Below are positions 1-9,147 of a stretch of 64,000 bases of DNA, in pieces. The stretch is from Streptomyces finlayi. Its GTDB lineage: Bacteria > Actinomycetota > Actinomycetes > Streptomycetales > Streptomycetaceae. Where the stretch lies: positions 682,001-746,000 of the forward strand of contig NZ_CP045702.1 in assembly GCF_014216315.1 (NCBI RefSeq). The letters are read 5' to 3'. Position 1 is the stretch's first letter. Each line of letters starts with the position of its first letter. The position numbers and the translations under genes are program-made. Below the pieces are notes generated by a model. The model did no database searches and was not told the DNA's origin. It was given only the letters and a program-made list of their open reading frames with translations.

Positions 1-81
1 ACGTGACTGATGTCAGGTGGTGCACCCGCCGGCAAGGGCCGTCCGGAAGGCGCGCGCCGGCTGGGCGGCGCTCCAGTCACA

Positions 82-116
82 GGGGTTACCCCCCAGACGG
101 TATGGGGGGTAACCCC
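82..116. repeat. Strong inverted repeat upstream of the GtrA-like gene
   Basis: Perfect 14-bp arms (GGGGTTACCCCCCA at 82-95 and its complement at 103-116) surround a 7-nt loop. It could be a terminator for a gene left of the window. It also resembles the TACCC...GGGTA type of copper-sensor (CsoR) operator. The sequence does not decide between the two. Nothing else is recognisable in 1-221. Confidence 0.5.
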
Positions 117-221
117 CCCCAGCGAACTCGGGGATAAACCCGGTCGCTCGGTTGACGACTGATCCGTAGGTTCTGGGGTGGAATCGAAACATCGCTTTCT
201 CACGACCTCCGGAGGACCCCC

Positions 222-695
222 GTGACCGCCCCCTCGCACACGCCGACGCGCACCGTCCACCCGGTTGTCGCGGCCTTCGTGCGCTTCGTCGTGTGTGGCG
301 GTGGTGTCGGGCTGGCTTCCAGCGGGGTGCTGGTCCTGCTCAACGACCGGATGCCGATGGCGGTCGCCAACGCGCTGGTCACCGTCGTCTCCACCCTGAT
401 CGCGACCGAGTTGCACAGCCGGGTGTCCTTCCGGAGCGGGCGGCGCGGCTGGGGGGTCCATCTCCAGTCCGGGCTGACGGTGGCCGTGAGTTACGCGTTC
501 ACCACCGGAGCCCTCCTGTGTCTGTACGCGGCACGGCCGGAACCCTCCGCCCTCGTCGAGCAGACCGTCTACCTGTCGGCCTCCGCCCTGGCGGGTGTCG
601 GGCGGTTCGCCCTGCTGCGGGTCGTCGTCTTCGCCGAGCGGACGACGGCCGGTGACGTCGCGCTGGGCAAGGCGTCCGTCGTGATGGCCGCCTGA
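222..695 (+). CDS. GtrA-like small multispanning membrane protein
   Basis: The 157-residue protein has about four hydrophobic segments (residues about 18-42, 46-64, 83-102, 117-137), the size and layout of the GtrA family. That family is linked to transport of lipid-linked sugars or to cell-wall glycosylation. The start is the GTG at 222, chosen because GGAGG lies 7 nt upstream (211-215). An RSGRRGWGVH-type basic loop separates the second and third segments. It stands alone, reading away from the inverted repeat at 82-116, and ends 160 bp before the Wadjet operon. The family assignment rests on overall pattern only, and no substrate can be inferred. Confidence 0.65.
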   Translation: MTAPSHTPTRTVHPVVAAFVRFVVCGGGVGLASSGVLVLLNDRMPMAVANALVTVVSTLIATELHSRVSFRSGRRGWGVHLQSGLTVAVSYAFTTGALLCLYAARPEPSALVEQTVYLSASALAGVGRFALLRVVVFAERTTAGDVALGKASVVMAA

Positions 696-857
696 CACGG
701 CCCGCCGGTCCCGCGGCGGATCGCGCTTCCTGACCTGCTATGTCCCTCGTGTCAGTGGCGCCGTCTACTGTTCTTGGCAGGGCGCCGGATCTTCGTCGTC
801 CGCCAAGGGACGTCCGTCCCACCGCATCGGGGCGCAGCAAGGAGCAGGGAGCGAGCA

Positions 858-2420
858 GTGGCAACGGCACACCGGGTCCCGGCCGAGATGTTCCGGTTCA
901 CCATGGGCGACAGGGCACCGCTGTACTCGGCGATTCTGCAGACCTTCGGCGATGCCAACGAACGCCTGGTGACGGCGCTGGGGCTCGACGACGTGCGGGA
1001 GCAGCTGCGCGGTGTCGGGTGGTTCGGCGCGTTGACGGACGACGACCTCACGGGCGCTTTGAAGGCACTCCGGGAGTGGGAGTTGCTGGACGTCATCCAG
1101 AACCACGCGGAGAACTACCGCACCGCTGAGGAGTACGAGCGGCGGAACCTCCAGTATTCGCTGACCCGGCGCGGGGAGGCGGCCTTCGCCGGGGTGCAGC
1201 ACGCCCTCTCCGTGCTGGTGTCGACCGGCGCGCTGCAGACGGCGGTGCTCGACGCGATCGCGGACCGGCTGGAGGAACTGGACCGGCTGGCGCAGGACGC
1301 GGCGTCCGGAGACCGGCGGATATTCGCCACTCTGCAGGAGCTGGAGGGGCACTTGGACGCCCTCCGGGGCAACACGAAGCAGTTCAACGGTGAGCTCCAG
1401 CGGCTGCTGCGGACCGACGGTGCCGAGCTGTCCACCTTCCATGAGGTGAAGGGCGCCACGGTCGCCTATCTCCAGGAGTTCCTCACCAATCTCGATCAGC
1501 GGGCGCACTCCGTGTCGGCGGCCGTCGCGCGGGTCGAGGAGCACGGTCCGCGGACGCTCTGGGAGCGGGCCCTGCGCGGGGCCGAGCTGCCGCCGGCCGG
1601 TGGGGACGATCCGGCAGCCGCGTGGCTGGCCCGCCGTCAGGCGCGCTGGGACGGGCTGCGGGCCTGGTTCCTGCCCGTCGACGGCTCGCCCCCGCGGGTG
1701 GAGCAGCTGCACCACGTGGCACGCCGCGCCATCGTCACTCTGCTCCAGGTGCTTGACCGGATCACCGAGTCGCGGCGCAGGTCGACCGGTGCGGTGCAGG
1801 ATTTCCGGGAGCTGGCCCGCTGGTTCGCCGCCGCCCCCGGCGAGGACGGTCTGCACCGGCTGTGGGCGACGGCCTTCGGGCTCGGACCGTCGCGCCACGC
1901 GCATCTCGCGCACGCCGACCCGGAGCTCGTCTCCGCCACCGAGAGCTGGCGTGACGCCCCGCCCGTGGAGGTATCCGCGCTGCTGCGCACCAGTGGCCGT
2001 ACGGAGAGGTTCACCCGCACCGGGCGGGTGCGGGACGTGGCGGCGCTGAAGGCGGAGCGGGCCGAGCGGGCGAGAGCGGAGCGGGCCGAGCTGGAAGCCG
2101 CGTGGAGTCTGCTGCGTACCGAATCTCCGGTTCGCCTCTCCCGGTTCGGGGCGCTCGACCACGAGGTGTTCGAACGGCTCCTCGATCTGCTGGGCCGGGC
2201 GCTGGCGGTGCGTCCCGACGCCACTGGGGCGCGCCGCTCGGTGACCGGGGACGGGCGGGTCGAGGTCGTGCTGCGGCCCCCCGCCGATCCGCAGGGGGCG
2301 CCCGCTGTCCTGCGGACCGCGCGAGGGGCGCTCAGCTGTCCGGACTACGTCATCGAAGTGCACACGGTGGGCGCTTCCGGAGCCTTCGACGTCATGGACC
2401 GGGAGGTGGTGGCCGGATGA
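858..2420 (+). CDS. jetA: Wadjet JetA-like protein, DUF2397 / TIGR02677 family
   Basis: This is the first gene of a four-gene set matching the TIGR02677-TIGR02678-TIGR02680-TIGR02679 cluster, known as type II Wadjet, an SMC-based system that cleaves small circular DNA. JetA is the kleisin-like (MukF/MksF) subunit. I chose GTG 858 (520 aa; AGGGA at 846-850) over the upstream TTG at 774. Conserved MFRFT occurs at residues 11-15 from this start, followed by a winged-helix-like region (NERLVTALGL, LTDDDLTGALKALREW) and helical segments rich in E/R/L, ending in an acidic-basic helix. The stop overlaps the next start in ATGA. Family recognition is strong; the subunit role is known from the family, not from this sequence. 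Confidence 0.9.
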   Translation: MATAHRVPAEMFRFTMGDRAPLYSAILQTFGDANERLVTALGLDDVREQLRGVGWFGALTDDDLTGALKALREWELLDVIQNHAENYRTAEEYERRNLQYSLTRRGEAAFAGVQHALSVLVSTGALQTAVLDAIADRLEELDRLAQDAASGDRRIFATLQELEGHLDALRGNTKQFNGELQRLLRTDGAELSTFHEVKGATVAYLQEFLTNLDQRAHSVSAAVARVEEHGPRTLWERALRGAELPPAGGDDPAAAWLARRQARWDGLRAWFLPVDGSPPRVEQLHHVARRAIVTLLQVLDRITESRRRSTGAVQDFRELARWFAAAPGEDGLHRLWATAFGLGPSRHAHLAHADPELVSATESWRDAPPVEVSALLRTSGRTERFTRTGRVRDVAALKAERAERARAERAELEAAWSLLRTESPVRLSRFGALDHEVFERLLDLLGRALAVRPDATGARRSVTGDGRVEVVLRPPADPQGAPAVLRTARGALSCPDYVIEVHTVGASGAFDVMDREVVAG

Positions 2421-3679
2421 GCAACTTCGCCAACCAGCTCGTGGTGGCCGAGCGCGAAGAGATGTCCCGTTGCATCCGAACGCTGCTGGTGCGGCCCCTG
2501 CTCACCGAGCGCGCCGACCCGGTGGTGTTCGATCTGGTGCGCCGCCGCCGCGACCCGCTGGCGCACTGGTTCGACTACCACTGCGGCTGGACGCTGGCCG
2601 TCGAACCCCGTCTGGGGTACGCCCGGCTGCTGAAGTTCAACGCGGAGGCCGACGCGTCCCGTCCGGCGCGGCGGACCCGGGCGGGCAGGGCGCCGTTCGA
2701 CCGGCGGCGGTACGTCCTGCTGTGCCTCACCGCCGCCGAGCTGCTGTCCGTCCCGGTCACCACGATCGGGCTGCTGGCCGACCGGGTCGTGCAGGCCGCT
2801 TCGGCGGACGAGGCCCTGTCCGCGTTCGACACGGCGCAGCGTGCGGAGCGCGTCGCGTTCGTCGACGTCCTTCGGCTGCTGGAGTCGTACGGGGCCTTGC
2901 AGACCGTGGACGGGGCCACGGACAGTTTCGCCGAATCGGTCGAGGCGAAGGTGCTCTACCGGGTCGATTCGAGTGTGCTGATGCGGCTGCTCGCCGCCCC
3001 GTGCGGGCCGTCCCGGATCGCGGTGCCGGCAGCCGACATCCCGGCCCGCTTCGAAGAGCTGCTCACCGGACTCGTGGAGGAGCGGCGGTACGGGCTCCCC
3101 GTCGGCGGGGACGCGGCGGACGACGCACAGCCGGACACGCCGCTCTCGCCGGTCCGGCGCAATCTGTGGCTGCGGCACTCGGTGCTGCGGCGCCTCTTGG
3201 ACCAGCCGGTGCTGCACCGCGACGAGCTGTCCGAGGCCGAGCTCGGCTACCTGGCCTCCCCCACCGGTCGTCAGATCCTGCGCCGGGCCGCCGAACAGGC
3301 GGGCTTCGTGCTGGAGGAGCGGGCCGAAGGGTTCATGCTGGTCGATCCGGACGCCATCGCCACGGACAGCAAATTCCCCGACGACGCGAACCACGCCAAG
3401 GTCGCCGCGCTGCTGCTCCTGGACGTGCTGAACGCCGCGCCCGCCGGGTGCGCCCCCGAGCAGCTGGCGGTCGAGGCGGAACGGATTCTGGACCGGTTCC
3501 CGCGCTGGGGCAAGGCGTACCGGACGGAGGGCGGGGCGGCGGCGCTCGCCGACGACGCCGTGCGGGTCCTGGCCGATTTCCGGCTCGTACGGCGCGAAGG
3601 CGGCCGGGTCGTGCCCAGACCGGCCGCCGCCCGCTACCGCGTCACCAGTGCCACTCTCAAGGAAGAACACCCCGCATGA
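2417..3679 (+). CDS. jetB: Wadjet JetB-like protein, DUF2398 / TIGR02678 family
   Basis: The 420-residue protein starts at ATG 2417, overlapping the jetA stop by 4 nt. It begins with NQLVVAEREEMSRCIRTLLVRPLL and carries an RRRRDPLAHWFDYHCGW segment near residue 45, both typical of the DUF2398 family. Members act as the MukE/MksE-like (KITE) winged-helix subunit that bridges the kleisin JetA and the SMC-like JetC. The middle contains FDRRRYVLLCLTAAELL and a C-terminal winged-helix-like tail ending in YRVTSATLKEE. Translation is coupled at both ends (ATGA overlaps), which suggests stoichiometric production with JetA and JetC. No broken motif is seen. Confidence 0.9.
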   Translation: MSNFANQLVVAEREEMSRCIRTLLVRPLLTERADPVVFDLVRRRRDPLAHWFDYHCGWTLAVEPRLGYARLLKFNAEADASRPARRTRAGRAPFDRRRYVLLCLTAAELLSVPVTTIGLLADRVVQAASADEALSAFDTAQRAERVAFVDVLRLLESYGALQTVDGATDSFAESVEAKVLYRVDSSVLMRLLAAPCGPSRIAVPAADIPARFEELLTGLVEERRYGLPVGGDAADDAQPDTPLSPVRRNLWLRHSVLRRLLDQPVLHRDELSEAELGYLASPTGRQILRRAAEQAGFVLEERAEGFMLVDPDAIATDSKFPDDANHAKVAALLLLDVLNAAPAGCAPEQLAVEAERILDRFPRWGKAYRTEGGAAALADDAVRVLADFRLVRREGGRVVPRPAAARYRVTSATLKEEHPA

Positions 3680-6600
3680 CGGTCACCGCACTCCCCCTCA
3701 GCGCCCCCGGCTCCGCCTCCGGGGGTTCGGGCCCCGGCGAGCGCTGGCAGCCGACCCGGGCCGGCGTGCTCAACGTGTGGCGCTACTACGACGAGGTGTT
3801 CACCTTCCACCGCGGGCGCCTGCTGCTGCGCGGGCCCAACGGCACCGGGAAGTCGAAGGCGCTGGAAGTCCTGTTGCCGTTCCTCTTCGACGCGAGCCTG
3901 CGCCCCCACCGGCTGTCCACCTTCGGCGGCTCGGAACGCACCATGCACTGGAACCTCATGGGCGAGGGCGCCACAGGGCTCACCCGGGTGGGATACGTGT
4001 GGCTCGAGTTCCGGTCGGAGCGTGGCGAAGGTGGTGCGGGCGAAGGTGGTGCGGGCGAAGGTGGTGCCGAGGAGTTCCTCACCATCGGTGCGCGTCTGCA
4101 GGCCGGGGAGCGGACCACGACCGTCACCACCGACTTCTTCACCAGCCGCAGCCGGGTCGGTGTGCCCGGCGGCCTCTCCCTCGTCAACGACTCGGGGCAG
4201 CCCCTGACGAAGGCGGCGCTCGCGGCCGAGCTGTCCGGGCACGGAGAAGTGCACGCGTCGGCGTCCGACTACCGGGACACCGTGCGCCAAACCCTGTTCC
4301 CCGGCCTGAGCGAGCAGCGCTACAACGCCCTGATCACGGCACTGCTCCAGCTGCGCACACCGAAGCTGTCCCAGCGCCTCGACCCCTCACTGCTCTCGGA
4401 ACTGCTGTCGCGCGCCCTGCCCCCGCTCGACCAGGGTGAGATCTCCGAACTGGCCGACGGTTTCGAACGGCTGGACCGTCGCCGCGAGCACCTGGCCCGG
4501 CTGGAGGACGAGGTGCGGGCCGCGCAGGCACTGGGCGCCCGCCAGCGCGCGTACGCCCAGCGGGTGCTGCGTGCCGGGGCCGCCGCCCTGATCTCGGCCA
4601 CCACCGACATGGACAACCGCACGCGCACGGCCACGGAGTGCGAAGAGGAGTTCCGTGCTGCCGTGGCGGAGCGGGAGAAGGCCGAGGAGGAGCAGCGGGA
4701 GACGGAGGCATCGGGCGCCGAACTCGTCGCGAGGATCGAGGTGCTGACGGAGTCCGACGCGTACCGGGAGGGACAGGACCTGGACCAGCGCCGTCAGCGG
4801 GCGGCGGAGGCGCACCGGGACGCGGAGGCGCGGCAGCTGGCGGCCGACGCGGCCCGGACGACCGCGGATCAGGACGAGGCCCGTCACGCCCGGGCGCTGG
4901 AGTCGGCGGACGCGCAGGCGGAACGGGTCCGCCTCGCCGAAAGCGACTCCTGGCAGGTGGCCCGGCGGGCCGGTATGTCCGCCGCCTGTACGGAGGTGAG
5001 CGGCGCACTCGAAGCGGGAAACCCCGACCGGGCCGGGCAGATTCTGCACGGTGCGGTGCGGGGGCGGCGGAGCCAGGTGGAGGACGTGCGCGAGGCACTC
5101 GGTGTGCTGCGCGCGGCCCTCGCCGAACGCACGTCGGCCGAAGAGCGCGTGGAGGCTTCCCGCGCCGGGCTCGCCGCGGCGTCCGAGCAGCGTGCACAGG
5201 CCGCTGACCGGTATCAGCAGGCGGCCGGGGCGCAGGCCGAGCGGCTGCGGGAATGGGCGCGGCGGTGCGGGGAACTCTCCTTCGACGAGAGCGCCGTGGA
5301 GGAACTGGCCGGCCGGGCAGCCGCCGAGACCGAGGTGCTGGCGCTCGTGGACGCCGCCGCCCGCAGGGTCGAGCACGCCCTGACCACGGCCGAGGCGACG
5401 GTCACGGCCCGTATCGGCACGGCCCGCACGGAGCGGGAGGCGCTGGCGGCGGAGGCCGGACGGTTGCGGGAGGTCGCTGAACTGCCGCCGCCCACACCGG
5501 CGTTCCGTACCGCGGACCGTTCCAGGCTGTCCGGTGCTCCCTTGTGGAAGCTGGTCGGCTTCCACGACGCGGTGCCGGCGGCCACGCGCAGCGCGGTCGA
5601 AGCCGCGCTGGAGGCCAGCGGGCTGCTGGACGCGTGGGTGGCGCCGTACGGGGGCGCGTTCGCGCTGGGCCACGACACGTTCGCCGAGGCGGAGTGGGCG
5701 GAGCCCGCCCCGGGCCGCCATCTCGGCGAGGTGCTGCGCCCCGAGCCCGGTGCCCCCGTGTCGGCGGAGCGCATCGGCCAGTTGCTGACGGGGATCGCGT
5801 ACGGGGACACGTTGCCCCCGGAGCACGGCGCCGCGGTCGGTGCGGACGGCACCTGGCGGCTGGCCAGCGCCACGGGAAGCTGGGCCAAGTCCGACGTCGC
5901 CTACATCGGGGCCTCGGCACGGGCCAGGTCCCGGGAGCGCCGCATCGCCGAACTGGCGGAGGCCATCGGCGCTGTGGACCACACACTCACCGGGCTGACA
6001 GCGGAACTGGCGGCGGTCGCGGCCCGACGGGAGACGCTGGAGTCCGACCGGCGGTGCCGCCCCGGTCACCGGGCCGTCACCGAGGCGGAACGTGACCTCG
6101 ACCGGGCCCAGTCGGTCACCGAGGCCCGCGACGACGCGGTACGGGACGCCGTCGCGCGGCTCACCAGGTGCGAGTCGGCCGCCCGGGTGGCGCAGGACGG
6201 ACTCGACCACGTGGCGTCCGAGCACCGGCTGCCTGCCGACGTACAGGCACTGCGCGCGGTGGCGGAGACGGTCCAGGGGCTGCAGGACACCGGAAGTCAG
6301 TGGCTCCTGGCCCATGTCCAGCTGGCCTCGGAGCGGCGTACGGCCCTGGAGCTGCGGTCCCGGGCCGAGCGTTCCGGCCGGGCCGCCCAGGAACACGAGG
6401 AGGAGGCGGGCCGCGCGGCATCGACGGCGCGGGCGCTCGCCGCGCAGCTGGAGGAGTTCGAGCACACCATCGGGGCGGAGTACGAGGAGACGCTCGCCCG
6501 GATCGACGAGATGCGGGAGTCGCACCGGCGCGCACAGTCCCGGCTGCGCGACTGCGCCTCGCTGCTGCGGACGGTCGAGGGGCGCATAGGCGCACTGAAC

Positions 6601-7836
6601 AGTGAGCGCGCCGCCGCCGCGGAGCACCGTGACGCCGCGGTGACCGCACGCGACGCGGCCGCGGACCGGTTCCGGTATCTGCTGCGGCTGGGATTCCCCG
6701 CCGACGCGGGCGCCGAGGCCGAGGTGCGGGCGGGTGAGGGGACCAAGGCCACGCTGGAGACCGCGCGCACCCTGGGGGCGCTCTGGCCGTCCGTCCCCTA
6801 CGAGCCGAAGAACGTCGCGGACGCGCTCGGGCGGCTCAGTGAGACCGTCCACATGAGCCGCCAGGCACTCGGCGAGCGGGCCGACCTCGCGATGGAGACG
6901 CACGACGACGTTCAGGTGCTGTCGGCGGCCATGGACGGCGTACGCATGGGCGCGGCGGGTCTGCTCATCGCGCTGACGGCGGAGCGTGACCGGAGCCTGG
7001 ACGAGATCACCAGCGATGAGCGCGAGCTGTTCGACCGCACTCTCACGGGCAACACCCGCCGCCATCTCGCGGCACGCATCCGGCAGGCCAACGAGCTGGT
7101 CGACGCGATGAACGCCCGCCTGGAGCGCGTGCGTACGGCGTCCCGGGTGGCCGTACGTCTGGTGTGGCAGGTCGATCCGGGGCTGCCGCCCGGCACCAGG
7201 GCAGCCCGCGACCTGCTGCTGAAGGACCCCGTGCGGATGTCGGACGGGGACCGGGAGGCACTGCACCGATTCTTCCGCGAACGGGTCGAGGAGGCCAAGG
7301 CGTCCGACACCGCGAAGAACTGGGAGGAGCAGCTGACGCGGGTGCTGGACTACACGGCCTGGCACCAGTTCGTGGTGAAGCTGGACCGGGCCAACGGTCA
7401 GGGCTGGCAGTTGCTGACCAAGAAGCTGCACGGTGCGCTGTCCGGCGGGGAGAAGGCCATCGCCCTGCATCTGCCGCTGTTCGCGGCGGTGGCCGCGCAC
7501 TACCAGGCGGTGCCGAAGGCGCCCCGGCTGATACTGCTGGACGAGGTCTTCGTCGGGGTCGACTCCACCAACCGGGGCCAGGTCTTCGAGCTGCTGTGCT
7601 CGCTCGACCTCGACCTCATGCTCACGTCGGACCACGAGTGGTGCACGTACCAGGAGCTCGACGGCATCGCGGTGCACCAGCTGATCACCGGGGGCGGCGG
7701 ACCGGACGACGACGCGGTGACCACGGCGCGCTTCGTGTGGAACGGCGCGGAGCTGGTGGCGCAGGAGGCTCCGGAGGCTCTTCCGCGCGGGGAGGAGACT
7801 CCGCGCGTGCCGCTGCCGCGCGAGGAGCAGCCGTGA
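3676..7836 (+). CDS. jetC: Wadjet JetC-like SMC-family ATPase, TIGR02680
   Basis: The 1386-residue ATPase has SMC/Rad50 architecture. Walker A GPNGTGKS is at residues 53-60, the ABC signature LSGGEK at about 1255-1260, and Walker B LILLDE at about 1286-1291 followed by VFVGVDS. Between them lie about 1000 residues of Glu/Arg/Ala-rich coiled coil with a central hinge-like globular part (about residues 600-760, around the LWKLVGFHDAVPAATRSAVEAAL segment). In Wadjet systems this motor extrudes DNA loops and presents small circles to the JetD nuclease. The start at ATG 3676 overlaps jetB (ATGA). An in-frame 15-bp triplication (4025-4069) adds a Gly-Glu-Ala loop in the N-terminal ATPase lobe. Confidence 0.93.
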   Translation: MTVTALPLSAPGSASGGSGPGERWQPTRAGVLNVWRYYDEVFTFHRGRLLLRGPNGTGKSKALEVLLPFLFDASLRPHRLSTFGGSERTMHWNLMGEGATGLTRVGYVWLEFRSERGEGGAGEGGAGEGGAEEFLTIGARLQAGERTTTVTTDFFTSRSRVGVPGGLSLVNDSGQPLTKAALAAELSGHGEVHASASDYRDTVRQTLFPGLSEQRYNALITALLQLRTPKLSQRLDPSLLSELLSRALPPLDQGEISELADGFERLDRRREHLARLEDEVRAAQALGARQRAYAQRVLRAGAAALISATTDMDNRTRTATECEEEFRAAVAEREKAEEEQRETEASGAELVARIEVLTESDAYREGQDLDQRRQRAAEAHRDAEARQLAADAARTTADQDEARHARALESADAQAERVRLAESDSWQVARRAGMSAACTEVSGALEAGNPDRAGQILHGAVRGRRSQVEDVREALGVLRAALAERTSAEERVEASRAGLAAASEQRAQAADRYQQAAGAQAERLREWARRCGELSFDESAVEELAGRAAAETEVLALVDAAARRVEHALTTAEATVTARIGTARTEREALAAEAGRLREVAELPPPTPAFRTADRSRLSGAPLWKLVGFHDAVPAATRSAVEAALEASGLLDAWVAPYGGAFALGHDTFAEAEWAEPAPGRHLGEVLRPEPGAPVSAERIGQLLTGIAYGDTLPPEHGAAVGADGTWRLASATGSWAKSDVAYIGASARARSRERRIAELAEAIGAVDHTLTGLTAELAAVAARRETLESDRRCRPGHRAVTEAERDLDRAQSVTEARDDAVRDAVARLTRCESAARVAQDGLDHVASEHRLPADVQALRAVAETVQGLQDTGSQWLLAHVQLASERRTALELRSRAERSGRAAQEHEEEAGRAASTARALAAQLEEFEHTIGAEYEETLARIDEMRESHRRAQSRLRDCASLLRTVEGRIGALNSERAAAAEHRDAAVTARDAAADRFRYLLRLGFPADAGAEAEVRAGEGTKATLETARTLGALWPSVPYEPKNVADALGRLSETVHMSRQALGERADLAMETHDDVQVLSAAMDGVRMGAAGLLIALTAERDRSLDEITSDERELFDRTLTGNTRRHLAARIRQANELVDAMNARLERVRTASRVAVRLVWQVDPGLPPGTRAARDLLLKDPVRMSDGDREALHRFFRERVEEAKASDTAKNWEEQLTRVLDYTAWHQFVVKLDRANGQGWQLLTKKLHGALSGGEKAIALHLPLFAAVAAHYQAVPKAPRLILLDEVFVGVDSTNRGQVFELLCSLDLDLMLTSDHEWCTYQELDGIAVHQLITGGGGPDDDAVTTARFVWNGAELVAQEAPEALPRGEETPRVPLPREEQP
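4025..4069 (+). repeat. 15-bp tandem repeat, three copies, within jetC
   Basis: The unit GCGAAGGTGGTGCGG occurs three times; the last copy ends in CCG. It encodes (G)EGGA repeats in a surface-loop position of the N-terminal ATPase lobe. The near-identity of the copies suggests recent slippage-type expansion that keeps the frame. Confidence 0.8.
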
Positions 7837-9095
7837 CGCACGCGCTCGACCGTCCCGAACTGGCGCCGCTGTGGCAGGCGTTGCACGCGCGCCTGTCCGC
7901 CGGGCAGCCGGTCACTCGGGTACGGATCGGCCCGCTGGACGAGGCCGCCAGGAGCGCGCTGGCGGACCTCCTCGGCCTCGACCGGCTTCCCGGTCCGCAG
8001 CCCACGGTGGCACTGGCCCGGCTCGACGAGGCGCTTGTCGACAGCTGCGGCCAGGACACCCGGTCCGTGGTCGCCGCGATCGCCGGCCCGCTCGGCGACC
8101 GGACGGCGGAGCGGGCATCCGTCGCCGCCGAGCGTGCCGCCCTGTGGGAGTGGTTCGCCACGCACCCGGTCGTCCTGGCGCAGCCGGCGCTCGACGCCTG
8201 GGTCGGGCCGGTCCGGCGGGCCGGGGTGATCGGCGGCTCCGTCACCGCCACCCGGCGGACGCTCGACGACGCTCTGCACGTCCTGGCCGGGCTTCCTGCC
8301 TGCGGGGAGCCGTTGCCTGTCTTCGCCACCCGGATCCTCGACGACTCCCACGCACTGGACGACGGCACCCGCCTCTCCTCCCTGGTGCTGCGCGCCCTGT
8401 CCGCCCTCTACGGCACCGCGGCCCCCGAGACGGCGGCGGACCGGCGCGCGCTGTGGTCGCGCGCCGGACTCGCCGACGACGCGCTGTCCACGACGGTGCT
8501 CACCGCGGGTCTGCGCCCGGCAGGCCGAGGTCCGGTGGCCGGCGCCCTGACCGCGCTCTCCGCAGCCGGCCACGCCACCCACCTCACCCTGGCCCAGCTG
8601 CGCGACCCCGGCGACCTGCGCTTCCCGCCCACCGCCGTGCACCTCACGGAGAACCCGAGCATCCCTGCCCTGGCCCTTCAACGCTTCGGGCCTGCCTGCC
8701 CGCCCCTGGTCTGCACCTCCGGCTGGCCGAACAGCGCGGTGATCCTCCTGCTCGACCGTCTCGCCGAGGCCGGTGCACCGCTGCGCTACCACGGCGACTT
8801 CGACGGGGAGGGCCTGCGCATCGCCGCCCACGTCCTGGCCCGGAGCACGGCCACGCTGTGGCGCATGTCCACGTCCGACTTCCTGGCGGCACACGCCCAC
8901 GCGCCGTCCGGCCCCGCCGCAGGCCGGATCACCGCCGCCCCCTGGGACGCCGAACTGGCTCCGGCCCTCGCGGCCAGGGGAACGGCCGTCCTCGAGGAGC
9001 ATGTGGCCGAGGACCTGCTGGCCGACCTGGCGCGGTTGTGTACGGATCGACAGATCGGGTCCATCCAAGGTCTACCCGCAAGTAACTCCCGCTGA
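7833..9095 (+). CDS. jetD: Wadjet JetD-like TOPRIM nuclease subunit, DUF2399 / TIGR02679
   Basis: The 420-residue protein starts at GTG 7833, overlapping jetC by GTGA. The N-terminal part (to about residue 230) matches the pattern of DUF3323. The C-terminal part carries TOPRIM-like motifs: the glutamate of VHLTENPSIP near residue 275 and the acidic DFDGEG motif near residue 322, which would hold the catalytic metal. JetD is the topoisomerase VI-like nuclease that cuts plasmid DNA once the SMC complex has recognised it. The DxD of DFDGEG and the upstream Glu are present, so the nuclease looks intact. The operon ends here, with 52 bp to the next gene and no obvious terminator. Confidence 0.9.
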   Translation: MTHALDRPELAPLWQALHARLSAGQPVTRVRIGPLDEAARSALADLLGLDRLPGPQPTVALARLDEALVDSCGQDTRSVVAAIAGPLGDRTAERASVAAERAALWEWFATHPVVLAQPALDAWVGPVRRAGVIGGSVTATRRTLDDALHVLAGLPACGEPLPVFATRILDDSHALDDGTRLSSLVLRALSALYGTAAPETAADRRALWSRAGLADDALSTTVLTAGLRPAGRGPVAGALTALSAAGHATHLTLAQLRDPGDLRFPPTAVHLTENPSIPALALQRFGPACPPLVCTSGWPNSAVILLLDRLAEAGAPLRYHGDFDGEGLRIAAHVLARSTATLWRMSTSDFLAAHAHAPSGPAAGRITAAPWDAELAPALAARGTAVLEEHVAEDLLADLARLCTDRQIGSIQGLPASNSR

Positions 9096-9147
9096 TTGGA
9101 TGTGTGTCGCCGGTCTACCCCACCCTCAGCATCACCTGGAGACCCTC

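Noticed and set aside
774..857. Upstream TTG start extending jetA by 28 residues
   Set aside because: No ribosome site precedes TTG 774, whereas GTG 858 has AGGGA at a good distance and the conserved MFRFT then lies close to the N-terminus.
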